NCBI RefSeq assembly: GCF_022682495.2
Contig: NC_071392.1
Location: 58,429,459 to 58,493,458 of the forward strand
Length of the DNA stretch: 64,000 bases
Direction of reading: 5' to 3'
Origin: Desmodus rotundus
Taxonomy: Eukaryota; Chordata; Mammalia; Chiroptera; Phyllostomidae
Shown here piece by piece: positions 20,736 through 33,197 of the stretch. The position numbers and the translations under genes are program-made. Numbering within the stretch: position 1 is the stretch's first letter; every line of letters starts with the position of its first letter. The notes below the pieces were generated by a model, which saw only the letters and a program-made list of their open reading frames with translations, was not told the DNA's origin and made no database searches.

Positions 20736-22832
20736 TTCCATGAATTCCTTGCTATCCTATCAGAAGGAAATTCAATCGCATAGAGTCAGTGGGCTGTGAG
20801 CTTCATGGGCATATGTACGTTCGAGAAACAGTTTTGTCCACAAGACACAGTAGTCAGTAGCTGCAGGAGATCTTCGGCCTCTGCTGTTTTCCCGGACAAA
20901 AGAGAGCGGCGAAAAGCCCACACTCGCAGCTCATTGTCCTGCGGAGGTCTGAAACTGCTATGCTCCTGTTCACTCACTACGGATTGAAAATGATTTCAGA
21001 AGCATTTAGTTTAGGACACAACCCACAGCTGTGATATATCAGAAGATTTCTGTTTAAAGATAGAGTTAGGGTTAGGGCTAGCATTACGATTATGGAAAGG
21101 ATAAGCTTTATCATGAGGGTAGGGATAGGGATAGGGTTAGGGTTACGGATAGGGATAGGGTTAGTGTTAGGGTTAGGGTTAGGGTTAGGGATAGGGTTAG
21201 GGTTAGGGTTATGGATAGGGTTAGGGTTAGTGTTAGGGTTAGGGTTATCGTTAGGGATAGGTTTAGCATTAGCGTTTGGGTTAATGTTACATATAGGTTT
21301 AGGGCTAGGGCTAAAGCTAGATGACGGCCACAGGTAGCGGACAGTGTGCCATAGAATATCCTGCATTTCATAGGTGTCTTAGTCCTGTGCTTTCACGCAG
21401 TCCGTTGAGGACGAGAAAGTGATTCTGTAGATCGTTGCACTGAAACTCAGCAAGGTAAAAATAACAGAGCAAGAGAGCTGATCATAAGTTCTGAAGAGGG
21501 TATGTGATATGGTACAAGGCACTCATTTCCAATTCAACTGCTATGAGCACATTGATCTAGTGCTGCGTTCATGCTTAAAGCCACTTCTCAGGAACATGTT
21601 CATTCCCGAGTAACTTGGCAGCTTTCAAACCGTTCACTCCTGTTCTGTGTGAGAGAGTCACTCGGATAGAGTACGGGGACTGCTAGCTGCACGTGCATTT
21701 CCACGTTGCAAACACTGTATGGGCAAAGTGAGGTAGTAGGCGGTTGCCTCTCTTCTTCCCGGGGCTACGCTTTTCTGATGGAAAAAGTACCTAGGAGAAA
21801 ACTCTACTGTGGAAGCTCATTCCGCTTCAAGGATCACAAAGTGCTATGCTAGCATTCCCTCCGTTGCTGACGGGAGATCATTTCAGTAGCTCCTGCGCTA
21901 TGACACGAGCCAGAGATGCTATATGGCAGCAAGGTTCTTGGACAGGATGCTCACAAGGGTACGTCCTATGTGACACACCGCTGCTTTCATCTCCTACTGA
22001 AATGATTACATTGCTAACACGTCCAATAGTGTGGATGGCTTTTGTTGAGAACACTTTTCGCACGACTTGGTATAATTGCTGAATGACGCAGGGGAGCGCA
22101 AAGTCTTCACTGCTGTATTCTCAGAGTGGAATGAATGGCCTGGTAGGCCCAGGAGGTACTTTTAGCTTCTTCCTCTTCGAATGCTTCACGAACGGGTGGA
22201 GTCCGAGGGACGTGGTATCGTCTCCATGGTTTCTTAGGCTACAGTCTTCTTCTCCCATCACATCCGCTACGGAAATGACAACATTGACAAGACGTTGAAC
22301 ACTGAGACGGCTTTGGAGAAAAACCCGCTTCCTACGAAATAGGTTGATTCCCGAGTGCGTTTGAGGAGCAAACAAATCTTCAGGAATGTATTATCTTCCA
22401 CTGGGAGCTCCACAGGCTACTCTGACATTGACATTCCCTTAGGTCTTCCGAGACTTGGAGGCCAAGTCGCGTAGCATGGCCTAGCGGCCTTCCAACGTCC
22501 GCATACGCTTTGCTCGCAGAACGCGTAATTTGGCGAAAACAGTGGTAGCCAAGCTTACTCTGGGTCATAGTTGGCATAGTCCTGTGCTTCCGTTCACTCA
22601 TTTGTTTTGGGCAACGTGATTCCACAAGTCTGTAGCTAGCAAAGTTCCCGTCAAGGTGATCATACAGAAAACCAATTGAAATGACGTTCCGAATCGGTGG
22701 CTTCTAGCGGCATCCCACACATTTCGCACTCTACTGAAATGAGTGCATTGACCTAGTGTTACCCGCTGGAGATGAAGTTTTCTAATAAGGGACTTGTATG
22801 AGACATCCTGAGTCCCTAGTTGTTTGGAAGCT
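20736..22832 (+). repeat. Satellite unit 11 (2,097 bp, chimeric at the ITS)
   Basis: The left flank is of the unit 15/4 type (TTCACTCAC near 20,970 and GCTATCCTATC near 20,751, the latter shared with unit 15). The right part is of the unit 7 type (GTAGCGG, ACTCAGC, TGATTAC, CATTGACAAGACG). This is the junction unit of higher-order repeat A. Confidence 0.95.
21066..21313 (+). repeat. Interstitial telomeric block, unit 11 (248 bp, recombinant)
   Basis: The first core hexamers read GTAGGG, ATAGGG, ATAGGG as in class S. From TTACGG at 21143 the order is that of class Lb. The switch therefore lies between 21131 and 21148, within telomeric hexamers. Confidence 0.93.
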
Positions 22833-24867
22833 TTCCATGAATTCCTTGCTATTCTATCAGAAGGAAATTCAATCGCATAGAGTCAGTGGGCTGTGAGCTT
22901 CATGGGCATATGTACGTTCGAGAAACAGTTTTGTCCACAAGACACAGTAGTCAGTAGCTGCAGGAGATCTTCGGCCTCTGCTGTTTTCCCGGACAAAAGA
23001 GAGCGGCGAAAAGCCCACACTCGCAGCTCATTGTCCTGCGGAGGTCTGAAACTGCTATGCTCCTGTTCATTCACTACGGATTGAAAATGATTTCAGAAGC
23101 ATTTAGTTTAGGACACAACCCACAGCTGTGATATATCAGAAGATTTCTGTTTAAAGATAGAGTTAGGGTTAGGGCTAGCATACGATTATGGAAAGGATAA
23201 GCTTTATCATGAGGGTAGGGATAGGGATAGGGTTAGGGTTAGGGTTAGGGTTATGGATAGGGTTAGGGTTAGGGTTAGGGTTAGCGTTAGGGATAGGTTT
23301 AGCATTAGCGTTTGGGTTAATGTTACATATAGGTTTAGGGCTAGGGCTAAAGCTAGATGACGGCCACAGGTAGAGGACAGTGTGCCATAGAATATCCTGC
23401 ATTTCATAGGTGTCTTAGTCCTGTGCTTTCACGCAGTCCGTTGAGGACGAGAAAGTGATTCTGTAGATCGTTGCACTGAAACACAGCAAGGTAAAAATAA
23501 CAGAGCAAGAGAGCTGATCATAAGTTCTGAAGAGGGTATGTGATATGGTACAAGGCACTCATTTCCAATTCCACTGCTATGAGCACATTGATCTAGTGCT
23601 GCGTTCATGCTTAAAGCCACTTCTCAGGAACATGTTCATTCCCGAGTAACTTGGCAGTTTTCAAACCGTTCACTCCTGTGCTGTGTGAGAGAGTCACTCG
23701 GATAGAGTACAGGGACTGCTAGCTGCACGTGCATTTCCACGTTGCAAACACTGTATGGGCAAAGTGAGGTAGTAGGCGGTTGCCTCTCTTCTTCCCGGGG
23801 CTACGCTTTTCTGATGGAAAAAGTACCTAGGAGAAAACTCTACTGTGGAAGCTCATTCCGCTTCAAGGATCACAAAGTGCTATGCTAGCATTCCCTCCGT
23901 TGCTGACGGGAGATCATTTCAGTAGCTCCTGCGCTATGACACGAGCCAGAGATGCTATATGGCAGCAAGGTTCCTGGACAGGATGCTCACAAGGGTACGT
24001 CCTATGTGACACACCGCTGCTTTCATCTCCTACTGAAATGAGAACATTGCTAACACTTCCAATAGTGTGGATGGCTTTTGCTGAGAACACTTTTCGCACG
24101 ACTTGGTATAATTGCTGAATGACGCAGGGGAGCGCAAAGTCTTCACTGCTGTATTCTCAGAGTGGAATGAATGGCCTGGTAGGCCCAGGAGGTACTTTTA
24201 GCTTCTTCCTCTTCGAATGCTTCACGAACGGGTGGAGTCCGAGGGACGTGGTATAGTCTCCATGGTTTCTTAGGCTACAGTCTTCTTCTCCCATCACATC
24301 CGCTACGGAAATGACAACATTGAGAAGACGTTGAACACTGAGACGGCTTTGGAGAAAAACCCGCTTCCTACGAAATAGGTTGATTCCCGAGTGCGTTTGA
24401 GGAGCAAACAAATCTTCAGGAACGTATTATCTTCCACTGGGAGCCCTCAGGCTACTCTGACATTGACATTCCCTTAGGTCTTCCGAGACTTGGAGGCCAA
24501 GTCGCGTAGCATGGCCTAGCGGCCTTCCAACGTCCGCATACGCTTTGCTCGCAGAACGCGTAATTTGGCGAAAACAGTGGTAGCCAAGGTTACTCTGCGT
24601 CATAGTTGGCATAGTCCTGTGCTTCCGTTCACTCATTTGTTTTGGGCAACGTGATTCCACAAGTCTGTGGCTAGCAAAGTTACCGCCAAGGTGATCATAC
24701 AGAAAACCAATTGAAATGACGTTCCGAATCGGTGGCTTCTAGCGGCATCCCACACATTTCGCACTCTACTGAAACGAGTGCATTGACCTAGTGTTACCCG
24801 CTGGAGATGAAGTTTTCTAATAAGGGACTTGTATGAGACATCCTGAGTCCCTAGTTGTTTGGAAGCT
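22833..24867 (+). repeat. Satellite unit 12 (2,035 bp, ITS class S-1)
   Basis: Duplicate of unit 8 at +8,330, with the same two 1-bp deletions (near 23175 and 24442). Confidence 0.97.
23163..23349 (+). repeat. Interstitial telomeric block, unit 12 (187 bp, class S-1)
   Basis: Same as unit 8, including the missing T at the left edge. Confidence 0.96.
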
Positions 24868-26963
24868 TTCCATGAATTCCTTGCTATTCTATCAGAAGGA
24901 AATTCAATCGCATAGAGTCAGTGGGCTGTGAGCTTCATGGGCATATGTACGTTCGAGAAACAGTTTTGTCCACAAGACACAGTAGTCAGTAGCTGCAGGA
25001 GATCTTCGGCCTCTGCTGTTTTCCCGGACAAAAGAGACGGGGAAAAGCCCACACTCGCAGCTCATTGTCCTGCGGAGGTCTGAAACTGCTATGCTCCTGT
25101 TCATTCACTACGGATTGAAAATGATTTCAGAAGCATTTAGTTTAGGACACAACCCACAGGTCTGACATATCAGAAGATTTCTGTTTAAAGATAGAGTTAG
25201 GGTTAGGGCTAGCATTACGATTATGGAAAGGATAAGCTTTATCATGAGGGTAGGGATAGGGTTAGGGTTAGGGTTACGGATAGGGATAGGGTTAGGGTTA
25301 GGGTTAGGGTTAGGGTTAGGGATAGGGTTAGGGTTAGGGTTATGGATAGGGTTAGGGTTAGTGTTAGGGTTAGGGTTATCGTTAGGGATAGGTTTAGCAT
25401 TAGCGTTTGGGTTAATGTTACATATAGGTTTAGGGCTAGGGCTAAAGCTAGATGACGGCCACAGGTAGCGGACAGTGTGCCATAGAATATCCTGCATTTC
25501 ATAGGTGTCTTTGTCCTGTGCTTTCACGCAGTCCGTTGAGGACGAGAAAGTGATTCTGTAGATCGTTGCACTGAACCACAGCAAGGTAAAAATAACAGAG
25601 CAAGAGAGCTGATCATAAGTTCTGAAGAGGGTATGTGATATGGTACAAGGCACTCATTTCCAATTCAACTGCTATGAGCACATTGATCTAGTGCTGCGTT
25701 CATGCTTAAAGCCACTTCTCAGGAACATGTTCATTCCCGAGTAACTTGGCAGCTTTCAAACCGTTCACTCCTGTTCTGTGTGAGAGAGTCACTCGGATAG
25801 AGTACGGGGACTGCTAGCTGCACGTGCATTTCCATGTTACAAACACTGTATGGGCAAAGTGAGGTAGTAGGCGGTTGCCTCTCTTCTTCCCGGGGCTACG
25901 CTTTTCTGATGGAAAAAGTACCTAGGAGAAAACTCTACTGTGGAAGCTCATTCCGCTTCAAGGATCACAAAGTGCTATGCTAGCATTCCCTCCGTTGCTG
26001 ACGGGAGATCATTTCAGTAGCTCCTGCGCTATGACACGAGCCAGAGATGCTATATGGCAGCAAGGTTCTTGGACAGGATGCTCACAAGGGTACGTCCTAT
26101 GTGACACACCGCTGCTTTCATCTCCTACTGAAATGAGAACATTGCTAACACGTCCAATACTGTGGATGGCTTTTGTTGAGAACACTTTTCGCACGACTTG
26201 GTATAATTGCTGAATGACGCAGGGGAGCGCAAAGTCTTCACTGCTGTATTCTCAGAGTGGAATGAATGGCCTGGTAGGCCCAGGAGGTACTTTTAGCTTC
26301 TTCCTCTTCGAATGCTTCACGAACGGGTGGAGTCCGAGGGACGTGGTATAGTCTCCATGGTTTCTTAGGCTACAGTCTTCTTCTCCCATCACATCCGCTA
26401 CGGAAATGACAACATTGAGAAGACGTTGAACACTGAGATGGCTTTGGAGAAAAACCCGCTTCCTACGAAATAGGTTGATTCCCGAGTGCGTTTGAGGAGC
26501 AAACAAATCTTCAGGAATGTATTATCTTCCACTGGGAGCTCCACAGGCTACTCTGACATTGACATTCCCTTAGGTCTTCCGAGACTTGGAGGCCAAGTCG
26601 CGTAGCATGGCCTAGCGGCCTTCCAACGTCCGCATACGCTTTGCTCGCAGAACGCGTAATTTGGCGAAAACAGTGGTAGCCAAGCTTACTCTGGGACATA
26701 GTTGGCATAGTCCTGTGCTTCCGTTCACTCATTTGTTTTGGGCAACATGATTCCACAAGTCTGTGGCTAGCAAAGTTACCGCCAAGGTGATCATACAGAA
26801 AACCAATTGAAATGACGTTCCGAATCGGTGGCTTCTAGCGGCATCCCACACATTTCCCACTCTACTGAAACGAGTGCATTGACCTAGTGTTACCCGCTGG
26901 AGATGAAGTTTTCTAATAAGGGACTTGTATGAGACATCCTGAGTCCCTAGTTGTTTGGAAGCT
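24868..26963 (+). repeat. Satellite unit 13 (2,096 bp, ITS class La)
   Basis: Duplicate of unit 9 at +8,330, including CATTTCCCACTC near 26,852. It also matches unit 1 at +24,867. Confidence 0.97.
25197..25444 (+). repeat. Interstitial telomeric block, unit 13 (248 bp, class La)
   Basis: Same hexamer order as unit 1. Confidence 0.96.
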
Positions 26964-29065
26964 TTCCATGAATTCCTTGCTATTCTATCAGAAGGAAATT
27001 CAATCGCATAGAGTGAGTGGGCTGTGAGCTTCATGGGCATATGTACGTTCGAGAAACAGTTTTGTCCACAAGAAACAGTAGTCAGTAGCTGCAGGAGATC
27101 TTCGGCCTCTGCTGTTTTCCCGGACAAAAGAGAGCGGCGAAAAGCCCACACTCGCAGCTCATTGTCCTGCGGAGGTCTGAAACTGCTATGCTCCTGTTCA
27201 TTCACTACGGATTGAAAATGATTTCAGAAGCATTTAGTTTAGGACACAACCCACAGCTCTGACATATCAGAAGATTTCTGTTTAAAGATAGAGTTAGGGT
27301 TAGGGCTAGCATTACGATTATGGAAAGGATAAGCTTTATCATGAGGGTAGGGGTAGGGATAGGGTTAGGGTTAGGGTTACGGATAGGGATAGGGTTAGGG
27401 TTAGGGTTAGGGTTAGGGTTAGGGATAGGGTTAGGGGTAGGGTTATGGATAGGGTTAGGGTTAGGGTTAGGGTTAGGGTTATCGTTAGGGATAGGTTTAG
27501 CATTAGCGTTTGGGTTAATGTTACATATAGGTTTAGGGCTAGGGCTAAAGCTAGATGACGGCCACAGGTAGCGGACAGTGTGCCATAGAATATCCTGCAT
27601 TTCATAGGTGTCTTAGTCCTGTGCTTTCACGCAGTCCGTTGAGGACGAGAAAGTGATTCTGTAGATCGTTGCACTGAAACACAGCAAGGTAAAAATAACA
27701 GAGCAAGAGAGCTGATCATAAGTTCTGAAGAGGGTATGTGATATGGTACAAGGCACTCATTTCCAATTCAACTGCTATGAGCACATTGATCTAGTGCTGC
27801 GTTCATGCTTAAAGCCACTCTCAGGAACATGTTCATTCCCGAGTAACTTGGCAGCTTTCAAACCGTTCACTCCTGTGCTGTGTGAGAGAGTCACTCGGAT
27901 AGAGTACGGGGACTGCTAGCTGCACGTGCATTTCCACGTTGCAAACACTGTATGGGCAAAGTGAGGCAGTAGGCAGTTGCCTCTCTTCTTCCCGGGGCTA
28001 CGCTTTTCTGATGGAAAAAGTACCTAGGAGAAAACTCTACTGTGGAAGCTCATTCCGCTTCAAGGATCACAAAGTGCTATGCTAGCATTCCCTCCGTTGC
28101 TGACGGGAGATCATTTCAGTAGCTCCTGCGCTATGACACGAGCCAGAGATGCTATATGGCAGCAAGGTTCTTGGACAGGATGCTCACAAGGGTACGTCCT
28201 ATGTGACACACCGCTGCTTTCATCTCCTACTGAAATGAGAACATTGCTAACACGTCCAATAGTGTGGATGGCTTTTGTTGAGAACACTTTTCGCACGACT
28301 TGGTATAATTGCTGAATGACGCAGGGGAGCGCAAAGTCTTCACTGCTGTATTCTCAGAGTGGAATGAATGGCCTGGTAGGCCCAGGAGGTACTTTTAGCT
28401 TCTTCCTCTTCGAATGCTTCACGAACGGGTGGAGTCCGAGGGACGTGGTATCGTCTCCATGGTTTCTTAGGCTACAGTCTTCTTCTCCCATCACATCCGC
28501 TACGGAAATGACAACATTGAGAAGACGTTGAACACTGAGACGGCTTTGGAGAAAAACCCGCTTCCTACGAAATAGGTTGATTCCCGAGTGCGTTTGAGGA
28601 GCAAACAAATCTTCAGGAATGTATTATCTTCCACTGGGAGCTCCACAGGCTACTCTGACATTGACATTCCCTTAGGTCTTCCGAGACTTGGAGGCCAAGT
28701 CGCGTAGCATGGCCTAGCGGCCTTCCAACGTCCGCATACGCTTTGCTCGCAGAACGCGTAATTTGGCGAAAACAGTGGTAGCCAAGCTTACTCTGGGTCA
28801 TAGTTGGCATAGTCCTGTGCTTCCGTTCACTCATTTGTTTTGGGCAACGTGATTCCACAAGTCTGTGGCTAGCAAAGTTACCGCCAAGGTGATCATACAG
28901 AAAACCAATTGAAATGACGTTCCGAATCGGTGGCTTCTAGCGGCATCCCACACATTTCGCACTCTACTGAAACGAGTGCATTGACCTAGTGTTACCCGCT
29001 GGAGATGAAGTTTTCTAATAAGGGACTTGTATGAGACATCCTGAGTCCCTAGTTGTTTGGAAGCT
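26964..29065 (+). repeat. Satellite unit 14 (2,102 bp, ITS class Lc)
   Basis: Duplicate of unit 10 at +8,330, except C at 28452 (TATCGTC). It also parallels unit 3 at +22,770, apart from the left-flank alleles and the right end (CCAAGCTTACTCTGGG here). Confidence 0.97.
27294..27547 (+). repeat. Interstitial telomeric block, unit 14 (254 bp, class Lc)
   Basis: Same hexamer order as unit 3. Confidence 0.96.
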
Positions 29066-31101
29066 TTCCATGAATTCCTTGCTATCCTATCAGAAGGAAA
29101 TTCAATCGCATAGAGTCAGTGGGCTGTGAGCTTCATGGGCATATGTACGTTCGAGAAACAGTTTTGTCCACAAGACACAGTAGTCAGTAGCTGCAGGAGA
29201 TCTTCGGCCTCTGCTGTTTTCCCGGACAAAAGAGAGCGGCGAAAAGCCCACACTCGCAGCTCATTGTCCTGCGGAGGTCTGAAACTGCTATGCTCCTGTT
29301 CACTCACTACGGATTGAAAATGATTTCAGAAGCATTTAGTTTAGGACACAACCCACAGCTGTGATATATCAGAAGATTTCTGTTTAAAGATAGAGTTAGG
29401 GTTAGGGCTAGCATTACGATTATGGAAAGGATAAGCTTTATCATGAGGGTAGGGATAGGGATAGGGTTAGGGTTAGGGTTAGGGTTATGGATAGGGTTAG
29501 GGTTAGGGTTAGGGTTAGCGTTAGGGATAGGTTTAGCATTAGCGTTTGGGTTAATGTTACATATAGGTTTAGGGCTAGGGCTAAAGCTAGATGACGGCCA
29601 CAGGTAGAGGACAGTGTGCCATAGAATATCCTGCATTTCATAGGTGTCTTAGTCCTGTGCTTTCACGAAGTCCGTTGAGGACGAGAAAGTGATTCTGTAG
29701 ATCGTTGCACTGAAACACAGCAAGGTAAAAATAACAGAGCAAGAGAGCTGATCATAAGTTCTGAAGAGGGTATGTGATATGGTACAAGGCACTCATTTCC
29801 AATTCCACTGCTATGAGCACATTGATCTAGTGCTGCGTTCATGCTTAAAGCCACTTCTCAGGAACATGTTCATTCCCGAGTAACTTGGCAGCTTTCAAAC
29901 CGTTCACTCCTGTGCTGTGTGAGAGAGTCACTCGGATAGAGTACAGGGACTGCTAGCTGCACGTGCATTTCCACGTTGCAAACACTGTATGGGCAAAGTG
30001 AGGTAGTAGGCGGTTGCCTCTCTTCTTCCCGGGGCTACGCTTTTCTGATGGAAAAAGTACCTAGGAGAAAACTCTACTGTGGAAGCTCATTCCGCTTCAA
30101 GGATCACAAAGTGCTATGCTAGCATTCCCTCCGTTGCTGACGGGAGATCATTTCAGTAGCTCCTGCGCTATGACACGAGCCAGAGATGCTATATGGCAGC
30201 AAGGTTCCTGGACAGGATGCTCACAAGGGTACGTCCTATGTGACACACCGCTGCTTTCATCTCCTACTGAAATGAGAACATTGCTAACACTTCCAATAGT
30301 GTGGATGGCTTTTGCTGAGAACACTTTTCGCACGACTTGGTATAATTGCTGAATGACGCAGGGGAGCGCAAAGTCTTCACTGCTGTATTCTCAGAGTGGA
30401 ATGAATGGCCTGGTAGGCCCAGGAGGTACTTTTAGCTTCTTCCTCTTCGAATGCTTCACGAACGGGTGGAGTCCGAGGGACGTGGTATAGTCTCCATGGT
30501 TTCTTAGGCTACAGTCTTCTTCTCCCATCACATCCGCTACGGAAATGACAACATTGAGAAGACGTTGAACACTGAGACGGCTTTGGAGAAAAACCCGCTT
30601 CCTACGAAATAGGTTGATTCCCGAGTGCGTTTGAGGAGCAAACAAATCTTCAGGAACGTATTATCTTCCACTGGGAGCCCTCAGGCTACTCTGACATTGA
30701 CATTCCCTTAGGTCTTCCGAGACTTGGAGGCCAAGTCGCGCAGCATGGCCTAGCGGCCTTCCAACGTCCGCATACGCTTTGCTCGCAGAACGCGTAATTT
30801 GGCGAAAACAGTGGTAGCCAAGCTTACTCTGCGTCATAGTTGGCATAGTCCTGTGCTTCCGTTCACTCATTTGTTTTGGGCAACGTGATTCCACAAGTCT
30901 GTGGCTAGCAAAGTTACCGCCAAGGTGATCATACAGAAAACCAATTGAAATGACGTTCCGAATCGGTGGCTTCTAGCGGCATCCCACACATTTCGCACTC
31001 TACTGAAACGAGTGCATTGACCTAGTGTTACCCGCTGGAGATGAAGTTTTCTAATAAGGGACTTGTATGAGACATCCTGAGTCCCTAGTTGTTTGGAAGC
31101 T
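29066..31101 (+). repeat. Satellite unit 15 (2,036 bp, ITS class S)
   Basis: Left flank shared with unit 11, including GCTATCCTATC. From the ITS on it matches unit 4 (CACGAAGTCC near 29,665, GTACAGGGAC near 29,941, GAGCCCTCAGG near 30,675). Confidence 0.97.
29396..29583 (+). repeat. Interstitial telomeric block, unit 15 (188 bp, class S)
   Basis: Same hexamer order as unit 4. The right end of higher-order repeat A falls after its third core hexamer (29461-29466). Confidence 0.96.
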
Positions 31102-33197
31102 TTCCATGAATTCCTTGCTATTCTATCAGAAGGAAATTCAATCGCATAGAGTCAGTGGGCTGTGAGCTTCATGGGCATATGTACGTTCGAGAAACAGTTT
31201 TGTCCACAAGACACAGTAGTCAGTAGCTGCAGGAGATCTTCGGCCTCTGCTGTTTTCCCGGACAAAAGAGACGGGGAAAAGCCCACACTCGCAGCTCATT
31301 GTCCTGCGGAGGTCTGAAACTGCTATGCTCCTGTTCATTCACTACGGATTGAAAATGATTTCAGAAGCATTTAGTTTAGGACACAACCCACAGGTCTGAC
31401 ATATCAGAAGATTTCTGTTTAAAGATAGAGTTAGGGTTAGGGCTAGCATTACGATTATGGAAAGGATAAGCTTTATCATGAGGGTAGGGATAGGGTTAGG
31501 GTTAGGGTTACGGATAGGGATAGGGTTAGGGTTAGGGTTAGGGTTAGGGTTAGGGATAGGGTTAGGGTTAGGGTTATGGATAGGGTTAGGGTTAGTGTTA
31601 GGGTTAGGGTTATCGTTAGGGATAGGTTTAGCATTAGCGTTTGGGTTAATGTTACATATAGGTTTAGGGCTAGGGCTAAAGCTAGATGACGGCCACAGGT
31701 AGCGGACAGTGTGCCATAGAATATCCTGCATTTCATAGGTGTCTTAGTCCTGTGCTTTCACGCAGTCCGTTGAGGACGAGAAAGTGATTCTGTAGATCGT
31801 TGCACTGAACCACAGCAAGGTAAAAATAACAGAGCAAGAGAGCTGATCATAAGTTCTGAAGAGGGTATGTGATATGGTACAAGGCACTCATTTCCAATTC
31901 AACTGCTATGAGCACATTGATCTAGTGCTGCGTTCATGCTTAAAGCCACTTCTCAGGAACATGTTCATTCCCGAGTAACTTGGCAGCTTTCAAACCGTTC
32001 ACTCCTGTTCTGTGTGAGAGAGTCACTCGGATAGAGTACGGGGACTGCTAGCTGCACGTGCATTTCCATGTTACAAACACTGTATGGGCAAAGTGAGGTA
32101 GTAGGCGGTTGCCTCTCTTCTTCCCGGGGCTACGCTTTTCTGATGGAAAAAGTACCTAGGAGAAAACTCTACTGTGGAAGCTCATTCCGCTTCAAGGATC
32201 ACAAAGTGCTATGCTAGCATTCCCTCCGTTGCTGACGGGAGATCATTTCAGTAGCTCCTGCGCTATGACACGAGCCAGAGATGCTATATGGCAGCAAGGT
32301 TCTTGGACAGGATGCTCACAAGGGTACGTCCTATGTGACACACCGCTGCTTTCATCTCCTACTGAAATGAGAACATTGCTAACACGTCCAATAGTGTGGA
32401 TGGCTTTTGTTGAGAACACTTTTCGCACGACTTGGTATAATTGCTGAATGACGCAGGGGAGCGCAAAGTCTTCACTGCTGTATTCTCAGAGTGGAATGAA
32501 TGGCCTGGTAGGCCCAGGAGGTACTTTTAGCTTCTTCCTCTTCGAATGCTTCACGAACGGGTGGAGTCCGAGGGACGTGGTATAGTCTCCATGGTTTCTT
32601 AGGCTACAGTCTTCTTCTCCCATCACATCCGCTACGGAAATGACAACATTGAGAAGACGTTGAACACTGAGATGGCTTTGGAGAAAAACCCGCTTCCTAC
32701 GAAATAGGTTGATTCCCGAGTGCGTTTGAGGAGCAAACAAATCTTCAGGAATGTATTATCTTCCACTGGGAGCTCCACAGGCTACTCTGACATTGACATT
32801 CCCTTAGGTCTTCCGAGACTTGGAGGCCAAGTCGCGTAGCATGGCCTAGCGGCCTTCCAACGTCCGCATACGCTTTGCTCGCAGAACGCGTAATTTGGCG
32901 AAAACAGTGGTAGCCAAGCTTACTCTGGGACATAGTTGGCATAGTCCTGTGCTTCCGTTCACTCATTTGTTTTGGGCAACATGATTCCACAAGTCTGTGG
33001 CTAGCAAAGTTACCGCCAAGGTGATCATACAGAAAACCAATTGAAATGACGTTCCGAATCGGTGGCTTCTAGCGGCATCCCACACATTTCGCACTCTACT
33101 GAAACGAGTGCATTGACCTAGTGTTACCCGCTGGAGATGAAGTTTTCTAATAAGGGACTTGTATGAGACATCCTGAGTCCCTAGTTGTTTGGAAGCT
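31102..33197 (+). repeat. Satellite unit 16 (2,096 bp, ITS class La)
   Basis: Shares the AGAGACGGGG allele and AACCACAGC with units 1, 9 and 13, but reads CTTAGTCCTG and CCAATAGTGTGG. It is thus an earlier or partly converted form of that lineage. Confidence 0.97.
31431..31678 (+). repeat. Interstitial telomeric block, unit 16 (248 bp, class La)
   Basis: Same hexamer order as unit 1. Confidence 0.96.

Larger units (their letters stand above)
12807..21136 (+). repeat. Higher-order repeat A, copy 1 (8,330 bp, four units)
   Basis: Spans the ITS of unit 7 to the ITS of unit 11. Units 7, 8, 9 and 10 correspond to units 11, 12, 13 and 14 at a constant offset of 8,330 bp, down to private 1-bp deletions. 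Comparing by eye, I found two mismatches: 13773 A versus 22103 G, and 20122 A versus 28452 C. The comparison was not exhaustive. The edges are known to within about 12 bp. Confidence 0.93.
21137..29466 (+). repeat. Higher-order repeat A, copy 2 (8,330 bp, four units)
   Basis: Directly abuts copy 1. It ends inside the ITS of unit 15, where the Lb-like sequence of unit 11 is replaced by class S. Copies 1 and 2 together cover about 16.66 kb. Confidence 0.93.

Noticed and set aside
12807..29466. Assembly artefact duplicating an 8.3-kb block
   Set aside because: Not fully excluded. However, the two copies differ at 13773/22103 and 20122/28452, and the junction unit is a clean recombinant within hexamers, which an overlap error would not easily make. 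Raw long reads would decide.
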